A stretch of 64,000 bases of DNA, from NCBI RefSeq assembly GCF_902459465.1, contig NC_047083.1:1304501-1368500 (forward strand), written 5' to 3'. This document shows positions 48,744 to 63,400 of this stretch, piece by piece; position 1 is the first letter of the stretch; every line of letters starts with the position of its first letter. Source of the DNA: Asterias rubens. Its lineage: Eukaryota; Echinodermata; Asteroidea; Forcipulatida; Asteriidae. The translations under genes and the position numbers were made by a program. Under the pieces are notes generated by a model. The model was not told the DNA's origin. It was given only the letters and a program-made list of their open reading frames with translations, and did no database searches.

Positions 48744-49127
48744 TTTAAAATAGCCCCCTCAACGTCAACACATTGTTGTTCACCGTACATGTACCATAGG
48801 AAATCTCTTCCACGTACTTGAAGAGGACACAAACACAAGTGGAGAGTCTACTGTTATGCAATACGTACCATGACGTGACCGTTATGGCATAATTGATCAC
48901 AGAGTTCGATAAAACAACTTGGTTATAAATCAGCTACACTGAAAAAGGTGCCAGAAACCTTCGTGGAGAACCACTCCTTTTCTAAGAGCAAAATCTAATC
49001 TTATCGTCTCAAATGGTCTCAACCATCCCGCAGTGCAATCTTATCAGCCGGGCGAGGTGACGGAGGTAGGTGACAGGTCTGCGGTCTGCTGAACAAAATC
49101 TTCGAGTTGTTTTTGTTGTTTGGTGAA
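48744..49127. promoter_or_regulatory. Divergent KRR1 / BMAL1 promoter region
   Basis: 384 bases separate the KRR1 start codon (minus) from a candidate BMAL1 first coding exon (plus, 49128). The interval holds a near-palindrome CCATGACGTGACCGTTATGG (48870-48889). No exact circadian E-box (CACGTG) or RORE was found by eye. Confidence 0.45.
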
Positions 49128-49147
49128 ATGGCATCTAGCTTCGTCAG
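49128..49147 (+). CDS. Candidate alternative first coding exon of BMAL1
   Basis: ATG-initiated MASSFV followed by AG and a GTAACA donor, leaving two bases, the same phase as the other candidate first exon at 51413-51435. Joined to 54287 it would read [15 protein letters not shown]. Supported only by phase, donor and its place next to the KRR1 start. Confidence 0.35.
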
Positions 49148-51412
49148 GTAACAAAGTCATCGTGGAAAAGGACGAAATGTGGTGAGAGAAAATCTGGGAT
49201 ATTGCATGTTTTGTAACATATTAAAAATGAACCATTCACAGAGAAGTCTATATATATGCGCTTTGAGATGAAAACAAAAGAGAAGTAAATGTTAATAGAG
49301 ATGTGAAGTAATTACAAATTTTGTTGTTTCAAATTTTAATTTATCCCGTTTTTATGTCCATATATAATTCATTAATTGAAAAGGTAATTGGTTTTGAGCA
49401 CAGAGAGCATGTGCATATTTCTTGGTTTAGAATAGCAGATCCAGTAGGCCTAACTGGGGCACTGTTTAAAAAAAAATTGTTCTGGGAAGATGCCAATTTT
49501 TTTAGAATAACAAAGGATACAGCGCCCCAGTTGGAATCCCCTCAGTTTACTGGGTCTAAAAAGAAATCCATGGAGCTATATATATATGCCTGGAGGGGGT
49601 GGGGCAACCTCCTTCCCAGGTGTGATCGATCTCACAGCGCCATTTTTTCCCAACATGCCTTGCTCAATCATAACTCCTGGAATTGGCAAATTTAATGTGC
49701 TATTGCTAGCACATTTAAATGAGCCATAATGAGCGTACATATTCATTATTCAATATTTTCTACACGCGCACGCATGTCTTTCGTCTTAAAGAATGATTTT
49801 GTTTTTGTTTTTAAAAAACGGGTTGTGTCATAAAAACGTGGGCGTGATCAAATGTACTAGTTTATTGCTCCATGAACGTACAAAACTACGCGCGCACGCA
49901 CTTGACATCTAATGCATAACCGATATCCTAAGCCAATCAGCGTTGTTTTCCAGTACATCCCTCTCAGGGGTAAGTGACGAGAGGTATCGATCTGGCGCGC
50001 TGCCCATGGTAGCGAGGCTGGGGGTGGGGGGGAGGCGGGGGTCGCAAATAGTGTTTGCTCACTTTTGTACAGTTCCAAGAAGATCTTCTCTAAGTTAGTT
50101 AAACAGAACAAAACAGAAGGTTTTTGTATGGTTTATCGCGAATAGCAAAATATCAAGAGAGGGCGTTGTTGAACCCACACAAAGTATAGGTGATGCGTGC
50201 GCGAGTCGTGCATGACAAAATACACCGCGGTAGCAAATCTGCCAAGTAAATTTCCATCAAATTTCCATATTTTTTATTTCCAAACTGGTTATGTCCTTTT
50301 TTTTTTTTTTATCAGGAAATTTCTAATGTCAAATTTTAATGTAATTTGTATAACTTTTTATTTAATTTTGTATTGTTTACCCTTTTTATTGTAAATTGTT
50401 GCAATTCAGCATGTGGCTGCTTATGCAATTTTTTAATAAACCATTCTATATAAATGTTTAGACTTGAACTCAAGGTTAGTAGGCCCCCTAAGACCTATGC
50501 AACACTTCAATTTTTGTTGTAACTTTACCCATAATCTCTAATCTCTATTTCCTGGGTGTGGGAAAGATCCAACTTCAACCAATAAACTGTACTCTGTGGT
50601 AACTAAACACGCAAACGTTTGGGCTTGGATACGATTGGTATGTAGCGTTGAATGATAAGCGCAAGACTGCTCCCATGAAATTCTCAAATTTGACGTTGTA
50701 GGTTAGTTTGGCAAAAATAAATGAGGAATTCGCGCCTACACAATCTTCTCATAATTATTTATCATTGCAGCGGTTGACCCCGTAAACTGCATGACGCAGC
50801 AACACTTACTTCTTTTCTACCACCTGTAAAAAATCGTTGAAATGATTGGATCCAACAATTTTTACAGATTGTTACCTTTTGAATTTTTTGGTAAAATGAA
50901 ATAATTTTGTATTGGCCTGTGAATTCCCTATGGATGGGTGGTAAACCCAATTGAAACAATATACAGAAATAAGTGTAAAAATCATAAACGCTTTGTCAAG
51001 TACAAAATGAACAACAACAGTTTTTACACTCATCTTTCACATACTACAGCCGTTTTCACGAAACGCTAGGATTTATCCTATTTCGAGTTAGGACAAGTTA
51101 CCCGTCCTAACTTAGGATGGGTTCAATGCGTCCTATACCGTCTATGGATTGGGAACTTAAATCGTCCTTAGCCCTAAGATTACTCCTAAATTAGGAAGAA
51201 TTTTGTGAAATCGACGACATGCAGTTCCTTTAATTTGAAACATGTACTTATGGTTTCAATGTAGGTGTCTATTACCTCTTGAGAGCGTGGTACTTTAACA
51301 CTGTTTCCGACTGACAGCATTGGATGCCCGTTGTGGTTTGGAGTGAAACTGTTTTTTGTGTTAGCTAACTGAACCTCTGAAACACCTGTAGGAGTTATCA
51401 AGGCATCAAATC
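49148..51412. other. Upstream region / first intron of BMAL1
   Basis: Holds a foldback element at about 51049-51220 (GCCGTTTTCACGAAACGCTA to TTTTGTGAAATCGACGAC), a repeat copy at 50140-50210 also present at 33493, and AT-rich stretches. No coding exon recognised. Confidence 0.45.
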
Positions 51413-54400
51413 ATGGAGAGCTCGGATTTCTTCGGGTAAGCTGCATTTATTGTTAATATTTATTACACGTGTTTCTTAAAGCCATTATACACTTTCGGTA
51501 AACAGTATTGTCCAAGTCCCACACTTCGTGTATCACAACTTATATATAAAATAACAATCCTGTGGAAATTTAGGCTCAATCGGACATCGGAGTCAGGAGA
51601 AAATAACGGGAAAACCCACTCCTGTTTTCGCGCGTTTCGCCGTGTCATGACATGTGTTTATAACAAATCCGTAATTCTCGCTAACAAGAATTTATATTGT
51701 TTTACCGTTTTCTCAAAAAGTAAAGCATTTCATGGACTAATAGTTCAAGAGAAGTCTTTCGCCATTACCTTCTGTAAACCCCGTAAATTATTTGTAAATC
51801 TGTGAACTTTTTTTTTTTTCTCTACCGAAAGGGTCCAATGGCTTTAAATGAATGTTACAGAATTGAAAAGAAAGAAAGAAGATCACAGATTTACATTAAA
51901 CTTGTGAACACTCTCTAATGATAATTGTTGTAGAAAGCATCCCTTGAAATATTTCTCTCTGAAACGTCATATTATTTGATGAGAAATAAATAATCTTATT
52001 TTGCGTTTAGAGTGTATTAATTTTTGTTTTTGCATCTATGGCATGCAAATTAATGTGTAATAGGTTTTTCACTATTTACTTGTAACTCAGATGGCAGATC
52101 AATCTCAAACCTGTACAGATTTGTCAGTTTATGGTAAACAAATTAATTCTTAAATATAATAAGTAAAATAAGAATGAGTTTTTTTATAATATATAAAAAA
52201 TAAAAGTAAGTAAACAAATAAATACAAATAAAGTGTAAACAGTCTTAAAAACACTCAATAATTTTCAGCAAATTTGAACCACTTTCTAAAACAATTTTCT
52301 AGAAAATCCTGTTCAGAAAGCAGGAAAAATAAATTATTAATGTTGTGCAAAAATTTACATTTAGAATAGCTACCCTAAAAAAGAATCATCATACATTTAT
52401 TCATAGAATCTTGAATAAATAAATATCTCCAGCTTCTACTTCTTAAAGATACTGAACACTATTGGTAACTGTCAAAGACCAGCCTTCTCACTTGGTGTAT
52501 CTCAACATCGTACATTTTACAAACCTGTGAGAATTTGACCTCAATTGGTCGTCGAAGTTGCGAGATAATATTTGGGAAAAAAGGAAAAAAACACACTTTG
52601 TCACACAAAGTTGTGTGCTTTCAGATGCTTGATTTTGAGACCTCAATTCTTAATCTGAGGTCTCGAAATCAAATTCGTGGAAATTTACTTCTTTCTCAAA
52701 AACTACGTCAGTTCAGAGGGAGCTGTTTCTTACAATATATTTTTACTATCAACCTCTCCCCATTACTCGTAATCAAGAAAAGTTTTATGCTAATAATTAT
52801 TTTGAGTAATTACCAATAGTGTCCACTGTCTTTAAGTAGTCCCTATAACTGCCTGCAAGCCTTTCTCCTCTTAATAGAGTTGTTTGTAGTGATCATGATA
52901 AATTTACCCGGTACAGCTGAAGTGTCTTATTATTCTCAGCATACTTTAAAGCCATTGGACCCTTTCGGTACAGCAAAAAAAAAAGTTCACAGATTTACAA
53001 ATAACTTACAGGGTTTACAGAAAGTAGTGGTGAAATACTTGTCTTGAAATATTATTCCATGAAATGCTTTACTTTTTGAGAAAACAGCAAAACAATATAA
53101 ATTCTCGTTAACGAGAATTACGGATTTATTTTAAACACATGTCATGACACGGCGAAACGCGCAGAAACAAGGGTGGGTTTTTCCGTTGTTTTCTCCCGAC
53201 TCCGATGACTGATTGAGCCTAAATTTTCACAGGTTTGTTATTTGATATAGAAGTTGTGGTACACAAAGTGTGGGCCTTGGACAACACTGTTTACCGAAAG
53301 GGTCCAATGGCTTTAATGGAAGACTTGACGTCATATCTTAACTCAGTAACCGATCAGCTCCTGAGGCTATTTTTTTCCAGTAAAACCCCTCTTAAAGGGA
53401 ACTTTTTCTAGGACACAAAACACAATGTCCACAGATTTACATCAAACTTACACGGTTTGAAGATAATGATGGTAGAAAGTTTCCCTTAAAAATGTTGACT
53501 TGCTGAGGTGCTGTAGTTTTTGAGAAATGAGTAAAGCAAGTCACTCAGTAAGACGAAAATTATTTTAGCATGTACTTAAACATATTTTCGTGACTTTGTT
53601 TTACTCATTACTCAAAAACTACAGCACCTCAGCAAGTAATATGTTTAGGTAAGCTTTCTAGTATCATTATCTTCAAACAGTGTAAGTTTAGTGTAAATCT
53701 GTGGACATTGTGTTTTATGTTACAAAAAGTACCCACATTTTTTAATTATAGTTACCTGCAAGCCTTTCTCCTCTCAATCAGACTGTTGTTTGTAGTTATC
53801 TGCATATCATGATAAATGTACAGATCTTAGAGATAATGTTGAAGTGTCTTATTATTCTCAGCACACTTGAATGAAAGACTTGACGTCATTTCTAAACCCT
53901 GGGGCTGTTTCTATTTTTTGCAGTAAAACTCCTCTTATCTTAAAGCAATCGCACAACATCGGTAAACAGTATTGTCCAAAGGCCTGAGCTTCGTGTATCA
54001 CAACTTATATATATATATGTTTTTAAAAGCTTTATCCTTTACGTATAAAATTTTTGTATTTTTGTATTTTTATGTGAATTGCCGAATAAATAATAATAAT
54101 AATAATAAAATAACAAACCTAGGCTATAATTTAGGCTCAATCGGTCATCGGAGTCGGGAGAAAAATAACAGGAAAACCCAGTCTGTTAGTCTCGATATCG
54201 AGAATTGATTCGAAAAAGCAACCTAGACCTTGCCTAGGTGTAATGTCTTCACTTATTATATTTTCCCCTCCCATCTTACGTCTTAGAGAGGAGAGTGATG
54301 ATGAGATTGGGAGTGAAAGATACACATCTGAGGAAGATAAAAGGTACAAGAAATCTTCCTTTCAATTTCTTTTAGTTTTCTTAACTGCTTTTCTTCTATT

Positions 54401-57400
54401 TTCTTCTAGTTTATGACTTCACTTCATTGGTGCTTTTTATTTTAAAAATATTTTTTGAATGATTTACTTATTTAAATTATGAGTTTCTTTTGTCTGTCTT
54501 CTCTGTTTTTCTATGAATCACCTTTGTGCTCTTGGCTACATGTCTGTTTTTGTGTATTTCTATTTTCTGTAAGGACCCGCGTGTGCTCAAAATTATTTGG
54601 GGGGGGGGGGTTATCCTTGGATAATTGTGTGCAGTTTTTCTTTCTTGTGTTCAAGTTTGGTTTCTTTCTTCCATTGTTTAACCTTTTGATGTTGTGCATG
54701 CATTGTGAAGTGTTCTTACTGTATTTTAATCTAAATAAATTCAATCAATCAAACCTGGTCAAAAATACTCTAAATTCTTTTGGCTTAGTCTATTGTGTGA
54801 ATCAGAGGAAAAAATTGTGAAAAATAATAATAATAATAATAATAACCCGTTTTTATATAGCGCTTTTCACACCCGGAGGGCGTCCCAAAGCGCTTCACAT
54901 TATTACCCCTGGTCACTGGGCCTTAAATCACTCCTTAAACCATCTCAACTCCCTGGTGGGGAGTATGCAGCCTGTGCAACATTAATATGCGCTACTCGGC
55001 TAAATCAATCACAAGAACCATCTCTGCCCTCACAATATTCAGCAAGTAATCACATTGTCCTTAATTTCAGTTGTAACAATCAGCTGTTGCCCATTTAAGG
55101 TTACCGATACAGTTTTCTCGAAAATGACATTTCAGATGAAAATATAAAAAAATAAAAAACATATTATGAACTCAACCAGTAATCTATCAGACTACTTTAA
55201 ATGTTGTTGTTTTTTGCATTTTTCAAAGACAAAACCATAGTGAAATTGAAAAGAGGCGTCGAGAGAAAATGAATGCTTACATTCAAGAACTGTGCGGTAT
55301 GGTGCCTACATGTAACTCTATGAAGTCTAAATTAGACAAGCTAACAATCCTGCGAATGGCTGTACAGCATGTCAAATCACTACGAGGTAAGGTACCAGAC
55401 TGTTAAAGTGGTTGGGCTAGTTTCAACAAGCTTGTCAAGCACAAAAAATTGCTTGGCAAAATAAATATCACTTAGGAGGCATGCAATTTACATTTTTATA
55501 ACTTGGTGCCCCGATGTTATTTTGCTGAGTAATATTTCTTGCTTAGAAACAGTATTTTGAAATCGGGCCTAGATTTGAAAAAATGTGCAGATTTCATCAT
55601 TTATGAAACATTCTTTCATAACATTTCCAAGTAAGTGTTAGAAAACAAACTTTTACAAATTTTTATAAATCTGTTTATTTATATTTTTTATTTTACTAAC
55701 TTTTCTTAAATTGTTATATAAAAAAAAGGTGTATTTATTTGTATGTACAATGTATTGTTCTTGTTTTTTGTAGTTTGTTTTTATAGTTTTTTATTTTTGT
55801 TTGTGGGGGGGGGGGTAGGAAAGTGAGCTGTATTATGATTTTCATTAAGTGTTGTTTCAGTCTTTCTTATTAGTCGTATTTATTTTATGGTACGAGTAGG
55901 AACTGTGAGCTCCATTAATGAAACAAACTTCAAACCAGCCTTCCTGGCCGAGGACGAGCTGAAAAGACTTATTTTGGAGGTAAGAATGTAATGCTAATAA
56001 GGCGATAGGGGTGGGTCCATGATATGTGGGTAACTTTTAGTAGTAAGGTAATAATCTGGATTTCAAGCACAAAAAGTTGCTGTGCAAAACAAAGTTATGC
56101 ATATGTTGAGATACACCAAGTGAGAAGACTGGTCTTTGACAATTACCAAAGGTGTTCAATGTCTTTAAAATTCTTTTTCTTTTTGTTTTCCATTTAGGCT
56201 GCAGAAGGATTCCTGTTTGTTGTTAGCTGCGATCGAGGTCGGATGAACTACGTCTCAGAGTCAGTGTCTCATGTTCTGAACATAAGCAGGGTACGTCTTA
56301 AAATCATTTACTCATTTCGCCGCTAATTTGAAATCACTGGAGTAGATGGAATCTAATTTCAAGAGGCACATAGAGTGGGCGGGGCGGGGGGGGGGGTGGT
56401 GCTGTCTTTTTGGAGAGTGAGCGTACACCTTTGGTAATTACTCCAAAATTTAACCACTTGTAAAAACTAACTTAGTAAAGAGCACTAGAGTGATGGCTGA
56501 TTGAGCCAAAATTTTCACAGGTTTGTTCATTTATGAATATATTGGGATACACCAAGTGAGAATACTGGTCTCGGAGAAAGACATCTAAAATGTCAATTTT
56601 TGTCTTCTTTTCTTGTAGGAACATCTGATTGGCCAAAGCCTGTTTGACATCATGCATCCAAAAGACATGTCAAAGGTCAAAGAGCAACTATCATCCTCTG
56701 GTCTCATTCCCAGGGAGCGATTCATCGATGCAAAAAGTGAGTGAGATTTAAATGTGGGGTCGAAAGAAAGACAGAGAGCTTCGCTGTTCTCAACAGATGT
56801 ACCCTCACAGTTGTGCCTAATTCATCTAGATGTTTCCCAAGTACTTTCGGTTTGATGCCAAGCACTCCAACCACCACATGAACTACGTTCACTTTCAACT
56901 GCCAAATCTTACAAAGTTCCCTGACCATCCGGTCTTGGTACTTCTGGGTCTTTTCCATCTCTTTTGAAGACCCTTATATCACCCGTCACAGCTATGTCAA
57001 TGAGACGACAACATCCTGATGCCTTGTTATATAACAAGATCAGTCTGAGTGTTAAATAAAGAGTTTCTGTGCTTACGACCATGACAAATGTCTGCGCTAG
57101 CTGTATAATGAAGAATGCCTAGTAATGTGGAGTACGCACATGCACAAGCAAACATTCCCTGCTAACTTGTGAAATACGCTTGACGTAAACCCAGAATTCC
57201 CTGCCTCCCATAAGCGCTGATTCTTTGCTTACTGTAAGAAGAGCAATGAAATTGGTCCCTGGTCGGGCTCTACAACTTTCTCAGAAACATGGTCGTGCCA
57301 TTTCACATTGTTGTTGTTATTTCATATGTGTCTTTCTATGACATTGCCATTAACAGCTGGTCTGCCGCTCAAGACTGAAGTGATCACGTCTCCTCCTCGG

Positions 57401-60400
57401 CTTCTCTCCGGTGCGCGAAGGTCCTTCTTCTGTAGGATGAAGATTTTCAATCAAGTGTTGATGGCCAAGATGGAAGAAGACCAGATGTCATCCAAGAAGC
57501 AGTTAAAGCAAGGCTCAGGTAATGCCAACTGTTTGGACTCTCAAAGAAGGAACGGTCTTGCAGACCGGTTCCAGCTCTTGGTTCATGGCTCCCAAAGAAG
57601 ATCGGGGCCCAATTTCATGGCTCTGCTTACCGCCACCATCTTGGTCATGTTCCATGGATCAATTACAGTAACGGATGCTAATATTCCTTGCACAAAAGAG
57701 GAACCAGACTATTTCTCCTTCCAGCCTCAGTTTGGTTACCTTGATTTGAATGGGAAAAAACTCAAGATGGCCACCCAATGATAAAGGTCTATTTCATAGA
57801 TGTAACAGTTTCACATTGCTCTATCTATTTGTTATAGATCGGAAGAATTACATCACCATACACTGCACAGGGTACCTAAAGAGCTGGCCCCTGGCAAACT
57901 TTGGCAGCGGGATGGAGAATGAGAATGAGAACGATGGATGTAACTTGAGCTGCCTCGTCGCTATTGCAAGGGTAAGAACTCTGCACCCGATTTCACGAAA
58001 CGATTTCATGATTTCTCGAAGATAGCTAGTTTTCTAGGAAGAGCAACTTGTCCTAACTTAAGATGGGTTCAATGCATCCTACGCTTTTTGATACGGACTT
58101 TAACTCGTACCAAGTCCTAAGATTAATCCTACGTTAGGATGAGTTTGGTGAAATCGACGGCTGGTGTTACTCCAATAGCAGTCAGTTGGCTGTGACTCGC
58201 AGTACATTGACACAGAGGTTTTTTATTTTTATTTTTTTATTTTATTTCGTGTTTTGAATTCTAATGAACAACGTATATAGATATATTATGCTCTGGAGTA
58301 GGGGTATTGGTAAAACCCCAGCAGCCGATTTCACAAAACTATACGCAACTCCTAAAGTCCACTTGCGCAACATTTATGGCGCAACTTGCGCAAGTGGACT
58401 TACGTAGTTTCGTGAAATCGGCTGCAGGGTTTTCTTGAAACATATAATTGGAACCCTGTGGAAAAGGGAGCTAGGCAGGGACAGTGTGTAAGTGCGGGGG
58501 TGTAACTGTGGGGGTCTTGGGGTCTCCCCAGGGCTGTCTTCCAGGGGGATAAGAGATACAGTGTGAAAAGGTACTTTTTCAAAATGTCCGTAGATTTACA
58601 TTAAGCTTACAGGGTTTGAAGATAATGATAGTGGAAAGCTTCCCTTCAAATTATTACTTACTGAGGTGCTGTAGTTTTTGTGAAATGAGTAAAAAAAATT
58701 CATGAAAATACGTTTGTAAATGATTAAAAAAAATTTCGTCTCCTGAGACGAAAAATATTTGTATGACATGTTTTTACTCAATTCCCCAAAACTACAGCAC
58801 CTCAGCACGTAATATTTTCAGGGAAGCTTTCTACTATCATTATCTTCAAACTGTGTAAGTTTTGTGTAAATCTGTGGACATTGTGTTTTTTGTACTACAA
58901 AAGTGACATAGACCCTTTAAACAAAGCAGATAAAACACTCTTTGAACTTTGAACCCTGACCCTTGTTTTTCTTCCGTTACAGCCTATTCAAATGCCACAG
59001 CCGTCGCGTAACGAAAGTGATCTGGCACAGCCTGCTGAGTTTGTATCCAGACATGCCATCGATGGAAAGTATACATTCGTGGATCAGAGGTGAGGTTTTG
59101 AAAATTATTTAAAAAGATTTTTGGGGTTGAACAAAGAATTGACTAGAGTGGGTTTTCGAACCAACGACCTCCGGATTAACGTGCCGGCGCTCTACCAACT
59201 GAGCTATCTAGCCCTATATTGGCGGTGTCCCTATTTTGTCAATATCTTTGTTCGGGGGTGCCAGTCAGAAGCCAGTCAGAAAATTATTTAAGTTAATTGA
59301 TTTGAGGTTTGACAAAAAAAAATTGACTAGAGCGAGATTTGACAATGACCGGATTAAAGTGCCGTGGCTCTACCAACTGAGCTATGTTGGCGGTCTCAGT
59401 TGGTAGAGCATGTAAGATCAAAAATTTGATATTTCATTTTTTTCAATGGATTGTTAGAGCCACCGCAGTGTTGGGATACTTGCCCCAGGAGCTTCTGGGG
59501 ACCTCATGCTATGAATATTTCCACTCGGACGATATTCATCAAATGGCGGAAAGTCATAAAGCAGGTTTGTTTTTTTGATTATTTGTTCAGATGATCTTCC
59601 CTTCAAAATTACTACTAATAATAATATCGACGTCTTATATAGCGCATGTATCTACCAAACAAGGTAATCAAGGCGCTGAGTATAATTATACAAACTTTCA
59701 GAAAGATAGGTTATTGCAGTGATGAATTTAGAGACCCAATTATTAGGCACCTTATAAGGGTTTACTATGCAATTCTCTTTTCACTTGACCTGAAGATACA
59801 TAACTTTCTAAGATTCATCGAGTTCAAGACACTCTGAGTGCATTTTTTCAAACACACTTTCTTCTGTGATTTGTCACCTTTTCAGTCTTAATAGGAAAGG
59901 AGAAGATTTTGACCAATGCGTATCGCCTGAGAGCTAAGAATGGCGTCTTTGTTCAACTGAGGACGAAAATGTTCTGTTTCCGCAATCCGTGGACGAAAGA
60001 TGTCGAGTATATCGTCTGCACAAACACACTCATCAAGTTAGTGATGTTGTTGAACCCCTTCACCATTCCACTTCCATTGTTGGGCTTGAGTTTTAGATAT
60101 GTAGAACTGTGTTTGTAGTTGAGACTAAAGCAGAGGATGTCACAAATAACTGGATTCAAAATTATTAATTATTAATTAACATTTATTTCATCGTTGCCCA
60201 TTCAAAATACAGAACACCATCAAGAGTTTCAGCGGGATACATTTGTTCAAGAAGATGGTCAAATAAAGTAGGAAGGATTCCATACAGGGATTAAAAATAA
60301 AAAAAAAACACTGCTAAAAGTTTCAGCGGATAAGTTCGTTTTGAAAGAAGATGGTGAAATAAATTAGTAGTATGGTGTCCACTTGCAGGGATTAAAAACA

Positions 60401-63400
60401 CTGCCACCAAGAGTTTCAGCTGGACAAGTTTACTTTGAACGAATACGGACAATGTAGAATACTATCTAGGCGTCCTGAAGTTTGAGTTTCTTTATTGAGA
60501 AAAGCTTTTAAAAGTCAACATAAATGATTATAAAAACTGACAGATTCATTTTATTTAGAATTGTTGCTGGAAAAAGTTCCTGGCGTGATCGTGTTAATTT
60601 TGATCTTTGTGGTTCGTTAAAGTTCGGATGCCAAAGAAGAAGCCGATGATGCAGGGAACAAAGGCTCTCTGGTTGAAAACATGGTGTGTGATGTGGGTGA
60701 GTAAGATGCAATATGGGTGTGGTCCCTTTTGAAAGTGGAAGGCGGCTATGGCCGCTAATCTAGTCCGGAATGCTGTGGACTTTGTATGTGGTAAGCCGTG
60801 GAATGCAGTCTGTGGCCTGTACAGCTGTGGGCAAACAAAGGCTGCTATGCAGTCATGCGTGTAAAAGCCGGGCATTGAGGCCTGATACCGGCGTTAAGGG
60901 GTTAAGATGGGCGGTGCCATTCCAAAGAAGGGCGTGGGCTTCCCAAAGTTTTCCAAAGCTGTTCTTAAGTGTTCCCCCTCAACAGTGGTCTGCTGGCTGA
61001 AGGCCAGGTAAATCACATGAGGACCAGTTAAAATTCTAAGCCGATAATTGTTTTACAAGGTTTTTATTATCAACTCCAAAAGGGAAACAGTCCCATTTAA
61101 GTTCAAGTATCATTTAGTCCTGCTAAACCTTTTTTGTCTAAAAACATACCTTTGAGACCAAAACTTAGTTCAACAAAGTATTTAGTTCATCAAATTTATG
61201 CCATTTAGTGGTTCATCTGGCTAACTTATGTGGAAAGCTTGCTATAGAAAGTGTAGACCGGTGGAATGAAAAGCTAACTGGGGTGGATTTCACAAAGAGT
61301 TAGGACTAGTCTTATCTCGAGTTAGGACCAGTTACGCGTCCTAACTTAGGACTATCCATGTAATTTGTATATCTCCTAGGACAAGTCCTAAGTTAGGACT
61401 AGTCCTAACTCTTTGTGAAATCGACCCCTGGTCCTGCTGGCTCCTCACTGAACAATTTTCATAGAACAAAGATATTGGCAAAATAGGGAGACCGCCAAAT
61501 AGTGCCAGATAGCTCAGTTAGTAGAGCGCCGGAGTCCCTGGTAAATCTGTCTGCCAGAGATTCTGTCTCCCATATGGGAAATTGACATGGGCTGGAGGAG
61601 GATGATTCAAAAGAGGGCGTTATCCGAAGAAGTTTGTACATAGATTGCCGTATTGGGGTACAGAATGTCCATGCCACATCCTGCATGTTAATCCAGAGTA
61701 TGTTGGTTCAAATGCCTCTCTTGGAAAATTTTCTTTGTTCAATCCCAAATCAAGACCTATTTTCCTCCTCATCATCAGCAGGCTCATCATCCAAGGGACC
61801 GTCTATTCCCGGAGTACCAGTCAACACTCATGTTGGTGCAGGTCGAATCGGACGGATGATTGCAGAAGAAATCCTTGAAAATGAGAAGTAAGTCGTCTTC
61901 AGGTTAAAAAGTTTTGATGGTCAGTATAATTTTGGCTGCGAGGTTGGCGTCTAGATGCCTTCACCACTTGATATATTGCAGGCTGGCATAGTTTGTCATT
62001 CAAAACTACAGTGGATTGGACGATATTGATTGGTCAAATAGTAGGAGGGTTGACTGTGTACTGTGTAGATGCACTCACCACATGACAGATTGCTGGCTAG
62101 CTGGACAGATTGCTGGCTAGCGTAGTGCATCTATCCTTCAAAACCACAGTGGATGATATTGAATGATCAGACAGTAGGAGGGTTGACTGTGTACTGTATA
62201 GATGCATCCACCACATGACAGATTGCAGGCTGGCATAGTTTATCATTCAAAACGATAGTGGATGATATTGAATGGTGAAATAGTAGGAGGGTTGACTGTG
62301 TACTGTCTAGACGCATCCACCACATGATACCGTATTGCAGGCTGGCAAAGTTTATCTTTAGAGTTGGAGGGTTAACTTTGAAATGTTTAATACCAAGTCA
62401 TTGTATTATTATTTTTATGTGTCTAGGAATGACTCTTTGTACGAATGGTCCAATAGTAGGAGGATTGACTGTGTACTGTCTAGATGCATTCACCACATGA
62501 TATCATATTGCAGGCTCGCATAGTTTCATCAATCAAACCACAGTGGATGATAATGAAGGGTCAAACAGTGCGAGGGTTAATATTGACCAAGTATTTTTAT
62601 TTTTTGATGTATCTAGGAATGACTCTATGTATGGGATGAACAGTCCTAGCGATGTCATGTTGAATGGATCTCGATCAACACCACAGACAGAAAGGACAAT
62701 TGAAGCAGCTTCAGGTAAGGCGACAGCAGAAAATAAAGGAAATTTGTCATTTTTAATAATTTGGCAGGCTGATCATCCTTACTCGCAGCTAAGGGCTGAA
62801 TTGCAGCTTCAACGCAGGCATGCAAGGGCGCCTTTGGCAGCCAGCCACATCAACCCATTATGACCACCGAGCATAGCCAGAGCTCAAAAGTGTTTGATTT
62901 TATTTTTAGTTTAAAAGATTTCAAATTTTAAAGTTGTCGGGAATTATACCTTATATTTAACTAAGTGACATTTTTAGTTCCACTGTGTGTTTGACTCTTT
63001 TTAGTGGTGTTGGTTCTAAAAAGAACCAGTGGTTGACAACTTAACACTTCAATAAGTATGCTCTGATCGTCTTTAGCAGAATGCTTGACGTTGTTGATAG
63101 ATTCTTACTTAAAGCCATTGGACACTTTCGGAACAGAAAAACAAAAAAAATAAGTTCACAGATTTACAAATAACCTACAGGGTTAACAGAAGGTAATGGT
63201 GAAAGACTTCTCTTGAAATATTATTCCATGAAATGCTTTACTTTTTGAGAAAACATTAAAACAATTATCAATTCTCGATATCGAGAATTACAGATTTATT
63301 TTAAACACATGTCATGACACGGCGAAACGTGCGTAAGCAAGGGTGGGTTTTCCTGTTATTTTCTCCCGACTCCGATGACCGATTGAGCCTAAATTTTCAC

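Noticed and set aside
48870-48889. Possible circadian response element in the KRR1/BMAL1 interval
   Set aside because: CCATGACGTGACCGTTATGG is closer to a CRE-like palindrome than to an E-box or RORE; no functional claim is justified.
57308-57781. Long frame reading through BMAL1 exon 7 into the intron
   Set aside because: A GTAATG donor at 57519 and phase with exon 57838 show the extension is intronic.
59140-59216. Possible tRNA-Asn gene on the minus strand
   Set aside because: Poor acceptor pairing, C at position 33 and related degenerate copies nearby indicate a SINE head.
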